Assembly: GCA_013350335.1 (NCBI GenBank)
Contig: CM023540.1
Location: forward strand, 50,946,552-51,010,551
Direction of reading: 5' to 3'
Source: Chimonanthus salicifolius
Lineage: Eukaryota; Streptophyta; Magnoliopsida; Laurales; Calycanthaceae
Length of the DNA stretch: 64,000 nt
Below are positions 54,831 to 64,000 of this stretch, piece after piece. Position numbers and translations under genes: made by a program. Under the pieces are notes generated by a model. That model was not told the origin of the DNA and searched no databases. It saw only the letters and a program-made list of their open reading frames with translations. Position 1 is the stretch's first letter, and each line of letters begins with the position of its first letter.

Positions 54831-54883
54831 ACTGGTGAAAGAACTTAGTATTCCTATCACAACCTTTACCTACTTTACCTTCC

Positions 54884-55204
54884 TTGCCACCTAAGAGAGA
54901 TGAGATAGAATCTATTCTGGATGAGGAAGTTGTTTCTACATGTGCCGAAGGCTATCAGAAGTATGTTGTGAAGTGGAAAAACAGACCGATTACAGACACC
55001 ATATGGTTGACAGAAAGTGAGCTACAACAACTTGATCAAGACCTTCTAGAGAGATATCGGTGTTTTGTTTCGTCAGAGGTACCTTCTTCTTCTACAACAA
55101 AAGATAACAACAATGACAAAATAGGTTTCCGAGTCTATCAACGACGACGGAAGAGAGCCGCTCCAACTCCATCATTATGGCTTGATGAAGATTCACTTGG
55201 TTGA
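54884..55204 (+). pseudogene. Gypsy D polyprotein C-terminus with chromodomain
   Basis: Plus strand. IESILDEEVVSTCAEGYQKY VVKWKNRP..DTIWLTESELQQLDQDLLERY is a chromodomain with its aromatic cage region partly kept (Y, W, W). It is followed by a basic tail RVYQRRRKRAAPTPSLWLDEDSLG like that of element B. The frame ends at 55204; a polypurine tract (CAGATGGGGGGGAT, 55320-55333) and the 3' LTR follow. The rest of the element is missing upstream, where LINE DNA begins near 54860. Confidence 0.8.
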
Positions 55205-55333
55205 CATTGAAGACCTCACGTGCGTGTGTTTTGCACTATGAAGACCCTACACTGGGAAGAAGCGTGCGTGGGAAGATTTGTGTCTTCTCATCTGTTTGAA
55301 CTCGAGGTCGAGTTTTTCTCAGATGGGGGGGAT

Positions 55334-56228
55334 TGATGCGGTGCAGAGAGACTTTAGACGTTGCCGTGTGTTTGTTTCTTTTATTTCAAGTTGTTATTTT
55401 CGTTTTTAGTAAGGGTATTATTGTAATTTCTAGATTTCCTTATTTAGAGGCAATACTAGTTATATAAGCCTCTCTCTTTTGTAAACAATAGAGGATGCAA
55501 AAGAAATAAAATTCCAGATTTACGGCAAAATCTCTTGGTTTGACGAGAATCTTGGTTATTGGCGAGAAGCCCTCTTCCTCCTCTTTCAGGTATTCGATTC
55601 TTCTTCTCTTCGTCTTCTTCTCTCCGCCTTCTTCTCTCTTTCTTCTTCCCTCTTTATTTTCTTTTATTCTTGCCCTACCTTCCGTGAACACCCAAAGCCC
55701 TATTCCTCTTTGCCGCTGTCCCAGAATCTCTGAAACCCCTTCCTGGGTTTTCGTTCCCTCTTCCAATCCCCTTTACCTGCTACAGAAACCTTCCCATAGC
55801 CCTTTCCCACATCCACCGACCCTCCCTCAGCCCTCCACTACCTTCGCTTGTCCTTAGAGCCCATCCAAAACCTTCCGTCAACCCCTCCTATTGCCAGATA
55901 CTGCCTAAACAGCCTTCTGTACTGCTGTCCTGATCCCCTGGACCCTTTTAAGGCCTCTTATAACCATTACCACCTGTCCTAAACCCCATACAGTTCCCTA
56001 AACTACAGCTATCCTGATTTCCTTAAGCCTTTTAAACCCTCCCATACACCTGTCCTACTTTCCTTAAGCCTTTTCCTTGCTGTCCCATTATGTTTTACAC
56101 ATCACTTTGATATCATAGTCATACCCAGCAGCCTTATTGGATGATAGCTTGTAGTATTTGTGTGGTCTGATAATCCTCTTGGTTTTGAAGCCTTTTATCT
56201 ATGAGCTATAACTTGATTTAAATTGAAT
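55334..56228 (+). mobile_element. 3' LTR of gypsy D, truncated
   Basis: It starts TGATGCGGTGCAGAGAGAC directly after the polypurine tract and is nearly identical, in inverted orientation, to 59400-60370. The homology stops at about 56228 (GATTTAAATTGAA), before the expected LTR end. TATATAAG at about 55453 may be the promoter. Spurious open frames at 55440-55857 come from its CT-rich part. Confidence 0.8.
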
Positions 56229-59200
56229 GATGCAAAAAAATAAAAATAAAGCATCAATGAAAGAAAATACAAAAAAAAAAAAAGAGGAAGGGAACATCCA
56301 TACATCAAAAAGGAAGGATGTAAAAAAAAAAAAAAAAGGGTAGGAGAAAAGAAAAATGCGTATTGTGAAAGTGATGAAATAGAAAAATAGAGGAAGAATA
56401 TCCCATTTTAAAATTTTGAAGACCTCTCATTTTTTCTTGTCAATGTATTAATTTTAGAGTCTTTTTATCCTTCTTTGATATGACTGGTCCTAAGCCACGT
56501 TTCGTCCTAGTAGGAAGTCTTATTGATCTTCAGTTAATATGCTATTTAAAGTAGATAATAGAAGAAGAAGGCTCGGCTGAAGCAGAGAGATCGGGTCTTC
56601 ATCGGGATCTCCGACGATGGATTGGGTTATATGTTTTTTATCTCTTTTGCTTTTAATTTCATAATGTCTAACTAATTTCTTATACTAAGGTTGAGGATGA
56701 AACCCCATGAATGAAATAATGTTCTTTTATTTATTTATTTAATTTCTGAATGTGTGTTCAATTATTTATGATTTGTGCTTTATTAGATTAATTAGATGTT
56801 AATTATTTTCACCACTAATATCATGTATTTGTGGTAGTTAATATTAATATTTGATTCATCATTGCTTGGCATTTAAATTAACTTAAAAGTAAAACCCTTT
56901 GATTCATTGTTTTCTTTTATTTTAATTTAAATACATTGGATGCTTAGATTAATCCCTTTGATCCATTGTCTTTTGAGTTAAGATTGAATACATTGAATAC
57001 TTAGAATTTACATTTTTAAGTGAAGGAAAATCAATTTTTAAACACCATATTAATGTGCTCGACTGTTTAAATCTCTTAAAATTGGGAATTAATAAATAAA
57101 TAATTAGAATATTATGGATTTAATGGTGGTGGAATCCGATACCTTAGTAATTTCTCTCACTTAATTCAATCTCTATTTTTAGTTGTTTTTAATTAATTTT
57201 TGCATGTTTAATTCAATCATCATTTTCTTTTCAAGTGCCGTACTTTTCAAATTACAATCCCAATAACAGTCATCTCTAACCTTTCCTGGGTCCTTAGAAT
57301 AGGTTACAGATTTTTTAATGTGGGCTCAAACTTCACAACTGGAGTTGGGTATGGATAACATGGCTAATAACAAAACAGGCTGAATTCTCATTTAAGGCTT
57401 AAACATGGGAACTAATAGGATAACATATGATAAAAAATAGGTATGCTTCAAAGGCTTAAACGATCTAAAAATAATGGCCTATATCACTTCCTAAGATTCA
57501 TATGACTCTTTTATTGTTTCAAATAAATTCAGAAAAAATACGGATGTAATAATCCAAAATTAATGTCATTCTCAGTATCTGATCAAAATCAAAGGAATAA
57601 TGAGATCTTACAAAACATAATAATGCACAATTCACAGAAAAATTAGAATTTCCTTATAACTCTCAGAAAAATCGAATATCTCAAAAGCTCACTGGCTCAC
57701 AAGTCTTCACTGGTATTCTTCCGGTGATTACTTAACTCATGAATACTCTTCTTTTTCCAACTAAGTTAATATGACTGTGCAAAGATTTTCCAAGTATAAA
57801 TTTCATAAAATTTTAATTGGAAAAGCATGATATAAAACATTTTCATCCACATATTAATGCTGAAAATCAAAGATTTTTTAAATTTTTTTCAAAGGTTGAT
57901 TTTTTTTTTTTTTTTGGGACTTCAAACAAACAAAATTAACAAGTGTCACCCCTCAATACTCCCAAACTTAAATTGAACATTGTCTTCAATGTTCCCTAAT
58001 CTACAGTGATCAGTTGTAAATTAAAAGAAAATATCAGAATAGAACAACTAAAAATTCAGAAAAATACCTGAGAGGGCTCTCTTTATTCAAAACCTGCAAA
58101 AATAAATGGAAAACAAAAATAAAAACAACAAACACACAACAAAGACTCTACACTGACACAAAACACAAAACTGACTAAAAAAAAAAACGAAAACCTAAAC
58201 TAGTCAAACATCGACACACACATAGACTGACTCAACACTGACTTAAAGTGACGGGTGGACATGGATGGAGTTCGTTGGAGATGGATTGACAAATAACATC
58301 AAATAAAAACAAAACAAAGACCACACAGTATATGACCTAAACTCTAAAAATTTTGAACATCACACCCCAAAAGAGAATGAGTCTAAATTGATTTAACTTA
58401 CAATGTATTAACCACTTTCACTCATATTTTTGGATTTTCAAGTTTTTGTTAATGCAATCCTAATCTAACAATGCAAGATTCAAAGCAAATATGCAAACAA
58501 TAATCAAATAACTAAGCTAATGCATGAAACTAACACCCTAATATGCATGATCAAATTAAATATGCAATTTTTTTAAATTTTTTATATGCAAAATAAATGC
58601 AAGACAACCTAAGAAAATCTATATGAATGCATGAAAAATTGAAAATTTAAAGAAAAGAGATTTAGGCACTTACCTTGGCGTGTAGTGCTTACTTCCGGAA
58701 ACTTTAGAGCGTACGATTAAAATGCTTGAAAAATAGAACACCACAAACTTTGGTGAAGATTCTGAATCTCATAAAAAATGCATGAAACCTAATCTAAATG
58801 CAGATTTCCTAATGTTATAACTAGTGGAGGAAATTAAATTATTGAAACCTAATTATGAACTCTAAATTAAATTAAGACCATAAAATTTTTTAAATTAATA
58901 TCCACCAAATTAATCCAAATAAGATATTCAAGTAAGTTCAAAGTTGTTCCATTTTTTTTTAGACTCTATAACTGGAACCTTCCAAATTGAGATCTATTTT
59001 CTAAAAATAGAATATGACTAAATTAGATTAAAATTCTAAAAAGAGAAACTAGTTAATTTTGAAAATTTCTAAAAATAAAAGTTTCCAAAAATAAAACGTT
59101 TCTAAATTTAGCAGTGTTTCCAAATTTAGATAATCTCCTGATTTTTATTATTTTTAGAACTTCTAAATAAGGTAACTTTCTAAAATTAGAATTTCTAAAA

Positions 59201-59240
59201 AAATAGAAACTTCTAATTTTAAAGAGTTGCCAAAAATAAA
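56229..59240. other. AT-rich DNA between inverted D LTRs
   Basis: No gene. Poly-A runs at 56266-56281 and 56318-56332. 57900-58700 includes CCTCAATACTCCCAAACTTAAATTG and ends near CACTTACCTTGGCG, features of 3' regions of large gypsy (Athila-like) elements, which is a weak assignment. 59040-59230 is a series of short inverted and direct repeats of TTCTAAAAATAGAA/TTCCAAA. No cereblon exon was recognised. Confidence 0.35.
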
Positions 59241-60370
59241 TATTACAAGACAAAATAGTGACCCTAAATGCCTAAATGCGATTATGATGTAAAAAGAAAC
59301 TAATGTGAGGTTGAAATTAAAATTAAGATTAATAATAACAATTAGAATAATAAAATCAACCACAAACAAACATGAAAATTTTAAGAATTCAATATAAGCA
59401 ATTATATTTAATTCAAATCAAGTTATAGTTCATAGATAAAAGGCTTCAAAACCAAGAGGATTATCAGACCACACAAACACTACAAGCTATCATCCAATAA
59501 GGCTGCTGGGTATGACTGTATGATATCAAAGTGATGTGTAAAACAGAGTGGGACAGTAGGAAAAGGCTTAAGAAAAGCAGGACAGGTGTATGGGAGGGTT
59601 TAAAAGGCTTAAGGAAAGCAGGACAGGTGTATGGGAGGGTTTAAAAGGCTTAAGGAAAGCAGGACAGGTGTATGGGAGGGTTTAAAAGGCTTAAGGAAAG
59701 CAGGACAGCTGTAGTTTAGGAACTGTATGGGGGTTTAGGACAGGTGGTAATGGTTATAAGAGGCCTTAAAAGGGTCCAGGGGATCATGACAGCAGTACAG
59801 AAGGCTGTTTAGGCAGTATCTGGCAATAGGAGGGGTTGACGGAAGGTTTTGGATGGGCTCTAAGACAGGAGAAGGTAGTGGAGGGCTTAGGGAGGGTCGG
59901 TGGATGTGGGAAAGGGCTATGGAAAGGTTTCTGTAGCAGGTAAAGGGGATTGGAAGAGGGGACGAAAACCCAGGAAGGAGTTTCAGAGATTCTGGGACAG
60001 CGGCAAAGAGGAATAGGGCTTTGGGTGTTCACGGAAGGTAGGGGAAGAATAAAAGAAAATAAAGAGGGAAGAAGAAAGAGAGAAGAAGACGAAGAGAAGA
60101 GAAGAAGAATCGAATACTTGAAAGAAGAGGAAGAGGGCTTCTCGCCAATAACCAAGCTTCTTGCCAAACCAAGAGATTTCCGTAAATCTGGAATTTTATT
60201 TCTTTTGCATCATCTATTGTTTACAAAAGAGAGAGGCTTATATAACTAGTATTGCTTCTAAATAAGGAAATCTAGAAATTACAATAATACCCTTACTAAA
60301 AACGAAAATAATAACTTGAAATAAAAGAAACAAACACACGGCAACTTGTAAGTCTCTCTGCACCGCATCA
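59241..60370 (-). mobile_element. D-family LTR, inverted relative to 55334, with 41-bp minisatellite
   Basis: The + strand runs from ACAAGACAAAATAGTGACCC to CTCTGCACCGCATCA. It matches 55334-56228 in reverse and 22905-23619 in part. At 59563-59709 a 41-bp unit (AAGGCTTAAGGAAAGCAGG..) is repeated three times plus a partial copy, whereas the other LTR has about one. Flanks AATAA and ACTGA do not match, so no TSD. Confidence 0.75.
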
Positions 60371-60456
60371 ACTGACCACCACAACCTCATAAAAAAGGGC
60401 CACTTATGCCACAATAGGTGTTGAGGGACCTGTCCCAATTTCGGATACCATCCTTG

Positions 60457-60728
60457 TGTTGTGGATCCTGACCCCTTTTGGGACAGAAACTGTCCACATC
60501 CAATGTATATTGTATAGTCAGCTAGATTAGATATCTAATAGCTTGTAATTAGTTTTTAGATGATTTCTTTCCTTTTCTGCCAACATGATTGTCTCTTTTA
60601 CATGTTATTTGTATATGTACAAAGGAATAATTTTAAAACGCACTAAATACAATATAGAAGAGAAGAATTTTTCTCAATCGATCTCTTCTCCATCTCTTAT
60701 TTTCTTATTTTCAGCCTAATATTAAACA
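60457..60728 (+). mobile_element. 5' LTR of a Ty1/copia element
   Basis: 272 bp, TGTTGTGGATCCTGACC ... CTAATATTAAACA, followed at once by TGGTATCAGCTAGAACG (from 60729), an initiator tRNA-Met primer site of which the first nine bases match. Same LTR type as the nested solo LTR at 47673-47940. The 3' LTR is outside the window. Confidence 0.85.
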
Positions 60729-60745
60729 TGGTATCAGCTAGAACG

Positions 60746-61618
60746 ATTTTCTGGACGCTTTTGTGACGTGTTCTTGGTCTTCGCCGTTGATATACTGTCC
60801 AGTGGAGTTTTTTGCTGGTGTTTTTTTCCCCTTGAGTTTGTGGAGGGTCGAGCTCTTCCTTTTTTTTTTAGGCCCCATGACCTTTGCGGTCTCCAAACCT
60901 GCTGTGAGGTTCTTCCATTCGGATCCGCTTGGGTCTCACCTTTATGCAACAAAGATTGCTACTCCTTGCATCGCCCCAGGGACCTCCTTCTCTGCCTAAG
61001 GCTGTCCTTGCCTTTCGGTACCTAGTGGGGCCCAATTATCCTCTTCTTCCTCACGTTTTCTTCCGCCCAGAACCTTGGATTGTTCTGCTCAGATCTGCAG
61101 AGAGAGTGCTCTCTGCCAAATTGATGCTTACCCTCTGCATCGCCCGTTAGAATGGTCTTCACCGAACCTGGTGGCCCCACCCCTATCAGCAGTGGGACCC
61201 ACTTTATTGTTGTTCTCTCCTATTGCCTATGTCGCCCAGATCCCCTGTTTTTGGGATTTTTGGTCTGGATCTGCTATTTTTGGGATTGGATCTCCTTCCA
61301 ATCACCTTCCTTGGAGTCGCCCTGCACTGTTCCTCCATTGCATTGGCCTTTCCCATCTATCGTCCACGGTGGGACCTGCTTTGGACCTTCTTCTTGCAGC
61401 CTGTGACATCTCTGTACTCAGTTTTTTACCAGATCTGCTGGTTTTCAGCTTCGGTTTGGCTGGATTCCATGGTTTTCTCCTCCCCACTGATCTCATCAGA
61501 CTGATCTTCATCATTTCCTAACGTTGGTGGGCCCCACTTCAGTGCAGTGTTTTCATCCCGGACAGTTGTATTGTCCTTATTCTCTGCAACTTCAGAGCTT
61601 TCTCCTTCGGGATCATGG
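60746..61618 (+). other. Copia leader (untranslated)
   Basis: C/T-rich leader between the PBS and gag. Open frames up to 148 codons (61075-61521) occur on the + strand but overlap one another in different frames and show no family features. Confidence 0.5.
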
Positions 61619-63090
61619 GCTGCGTTTGGATGGGGGGTATGGGGGGGTTACCCCCCTTTACCCTTGTTTGGTAATAGAGGGGTGAGGGTAAAAATTCAAA
61701 ATTTTACCCCTCCCCTCCTTTTTTGAAAACCCCTTGGAGTATGGGGGTTTTCATGAAACCCTTGCCCCTCGTTATCCTTCTTTACCCCTCTTTATCCCTC
61801 TTTACATTATGGAGCAAAAATATTTTAAAATATTTTTTAATTGATGAATATTATTTATTAATTATGTTTCATAAAATTTTATTTTTATTTTTTATAGTAT
61901 TTGAATTTAATAAAAATTGTTAATATATTACCCTCCTTACCCCCTCTTTGCACCTATGGAGCAAAAATATTTTAAAATATTTTTAATTGATGAATATTAT
62001 TTAATAATTATGTTTTATAATTTTTTTATTTTTTATAATATAAATTTAGTAAAAATTATTAATTCTAATAAACCCTCTCTTACCCCCACTTTGCACCTAT
62101 GGAGCAAAAATATTTTAAAATATTTTTAATTGATGAATATTATTTAATAATTATGTTTTATAAATTTTTTATTTTTTATTATATAAATTTAGTAAAAATT
62201 ATTAATTCTAATAAATCCTCTTTACCCCTCTAAACCCTCTTTACCCCCCTTTACCCCCCTTTACCCTTCTTTGCACCTGTTACCCTTCTTTACCCCTCTA
62301 AACCCTTTTTACCCTACCCTTATTTACCCCTCTTTACCCCTCTTTGCATCTATTATCCTTTTTTATCCCTCTTTGCACCTATTACCCTTCTTTACCCCTC
62401 TTTACCCCCCCTTTACCCCTCTTTGCACTTATTGCCGTTCTTTACCCTTCTAAACACTACTTACCCTTCTTTACCCCTCTTTGAACTATGGAGCAAAAAT
62501 ATTTTTAAAATATTTTTTAATTGATAAATATTATTTAATGATTATGTTTTATTATTTTTTATATTATATGAATTTAATAAAATTATCTATTCTAATAAAG
62601 TTGTTAATATATTACCCCTCTTTACCCCCCTCTTTGCATCTATGGAGCAAAAATATTTTAAAATATTTTTTAATTGATGAATATTATTTAATAATCATGT
62701 TTTATTATTTTTTATATTATATGAATTTAATGAAATTGTTAATATATTCCCCCTTTTTACCCCCTCTTTGCACCTATGGAGCAAAAATATTTAAAATATT
62801 TTTTAATTGATGAATATTATTTAATAATTATATTTTATAATTTTTTTATTATATTGAATTTAATAAAAAAATATTAATTCTAATAAAATTGTTTATATAT
62901 CAGGTTACCCCTGCTTATTTTATCAAATAAGATTTTTTACCCTTAAGGTCAGTTCTTACTTTATCAGTGCAATTACCAAACAAGATAAGGGTAACCCCTG
63001 TTCAAGAGTGACCCTTATTTGACCCCTACTCAAGGGTGACCCCTACTCAAGGGTAACCCCTTTAAAATTTACCCCTCATCCAAACGCAGC
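61619..63090. mobile_element. Non-autonomous TIR element with satellite-like interior, TSD CATGG
   Basis: 1472 bp with 21-bp inverted ends (GCTGCGTTTGGATGGGGGGTA / right complement GCTGCGTTTGGATGAGGGGTA, one mismatch). Perfect 5-bp duplications CATGG are at 61614-61618 and 63091-63095. The interior holds six copies of a 140-155 bp unit beginning CTATGGAGCAAAAATATTT (about 61806, 61957, 62096, 62487, 62640, 62775) and a TTACCCCTCTTTGCACC-type microsatellite at 62215-62480. No transposase. The superfamily is uncertain because TSD length 5 fits none of the common plant classes well. Confidence 0.75.
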
Positions 63091-63091
63091 C

Positions 63092-64000
63092 ATGGTCTCC
63101 TCTTCAGAAGAACCTGAGATTGTGACTTCCTCTGGACCCACACATATTGGGAAGATCACCACTGTCTTATTGAATGAGACAAGTTACTTCCAATGGTCTC
63201 ATTCAGCGAAAATGTTTCTTACCGCCAAACAGATGTCTGATTATATTGATGGCACTTGCCCCAAAACCCGCTAAGACGGACTTCTCTTATTGCACATGGA
63301 AAGCCAACAATTCTTTGGTGCAATCTTGGCTCCTTCACTCCATGAAGGATCATGTTCGTGGGACCGTATATACACTTCCCACGGCCAAAGATGTATGGGA
63401 TACCATTAAAGCCTTATATTCAGATAGTGATAATTCTGCACGCCTCTATGAGTTATATTAGACTGCTTCTCACCTCCGACAGGGGGAGCTTTCACTAATC
63501 CAGTACTATTCCAAGCTACGGACATGTTGGCTTGAGTTGGATCAACTTAAAGCAGTTAAGTTTGTGTCCCCCAATGATGCAGTTCTCCATCAGCAACTCC
63601 TTTCTCGCCAACGGGTTTTTGAGTTATTGGCTGGTCTCAACTAGGAGTTTGAATCTATTTGGGCCCATCTGCTGGGACAACGCCTCTTACATCTCTAGAA
63701 GAGGTCTACTCTGCCTTACTCTGTGATGATCGGAGACGTTTAGTCATGACGCCTGTGCTTGCTAAACGCTATGCCTTTGTGACCTCTCATCCTCCCATGT
63801 CTTCTCCTGCACGAGGGGCTCCTGGTCCCCCTGGCAAAGGTACCCGAAAGAAGGGGTCTCGGTTCTGCATTTATTGTAAGATGACAAACCATTATGTGGA
63901 TTCCTGCTACAAACTGCATGGGTGTCCAAAGCAAACAAACGTCTCCGCTGCCACTCTTGTCACTTCCTCCTTTGATGTGGTTAGTGATGATGCTCTCGTG
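63092..64000 (+). pseudogene. Ty1/copia gag, frameshifted, runs off the window
   Basis: It starts at an ATG inside the CATGG duplication left by the TIR element. The first frame has LNETSYFQWSHSAKMFLTAK and MSDYIDGTCPK, then breaks at about 63273. The gag continues in another frame (SYCTWKANNSLVQSWLLHSM..VWDTIKALYSD, 63270-63461), then with stops (GELSLIQYYSKLRTCWLELDQL) to a zinc knuckle CIYCKMTNHYVDSCYKLHG (about 63870-63925). Gag packages element RNA; this copy is inactive. Confidence 0.85.

Noticed and set aside
59563..59709. CRISPR-like array
   Set aside because: The 41-bp repeats are contiguous without spacers, in a plant LTR; it is a minisatellite.
61075..61521. 148-residue open frame in the copia leader
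   Set aside because: It overlaps three other frames of the same strand, is rich in Pro/Leu/Phe from C/T-rich DNA, and sits between PBS and gag where a leader is expected.

Overview
The window is nuclear DNA of a flowering plant. The evidence is GT-AG introns, a plant GH17 beta-1,3-glucanase, a mitochondrial-type P-class PPR gene, a plant-type cereblon gene, and a very heavy load of plant transposons (Ty1/copia, Ty3/gypsy, TRIM, L1-type LINE, tRNA-derived SINE, hAT, long-TIR and foldback elements). No bacterial or organellar gene order, rRNA gene, functional tRNA gene or CRISPR array is visible. The species cannot be fixed. Introns enlarged to 8-19 kb by transposons suggest a large, repeat-rich genome (inference).

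Left third (1-19.3 kb): a hAT MITE (2100-2452) and a solo LTR (2595-4030) precede a two-exon, apparently intact beta-1,3-glucanase gene (4593-6596, + strand) whose intron holds a decayed TRIM-like element. A block of decayed LTR sequence (6.9-11.6 kb) follows, carrying a broken copia gag-protease fragment. Then comes a single-exon PPR gene (13784-15382, - strand). Directly upstream of it are four foldback elements and a cluster of TTCGAA-centred palindromes ending in a 69-bp hairpin (15.56-17.2 kb).

Middle and right (19.3 kb to the end): one gene dominates. A cereblon-like CUL4-DDB1 substrate receptor (Lon N-terminal-like domain plus the start of the CULT domain) runs on the + strand from 19431 through eight in-phase exons to 51265 and continues past the window. 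Its introns hold almost everything else. Intron 3 (19.5 kb) is a nest: a broken LINE, then gypsy element A on the - strand (about 22.9-40.05 kb) that is itself interrupted by a solo LTR, by gypsy element B (TSD TGAAC), by a hAT transposon and by a TRIM (TSD CAACT); B in turn carries another TRIM. Intron 7 (8.1 kb) holds foldback elements, solo LTRs (one nested in another, with perfect TSDs), a truncated LINE with TSD, and a long-TIR element with internal tandem repeats. Intron 8 (more than 12.7 kb) holds a SINE, LINE pieces, inverted gypsy LTRs and a copia 5' end interrupted by an element with TIRs and satellite-like repeats.

Three genes look functional: GH17 (apoplastic glucan hydrolysis or defence), PPR (organellar RNA processing) and cereblon (ubiquitin-ligase substrate recognition). 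Nothing suggests they work together. All retroelement and transposase coding regions carry stops, frameshifts or deletions. I found no clearly new multi-gene system; the main novelty lies in the nested-insertion architecture, the giant cereblon gene and several unusual palindromic or tandem structures.
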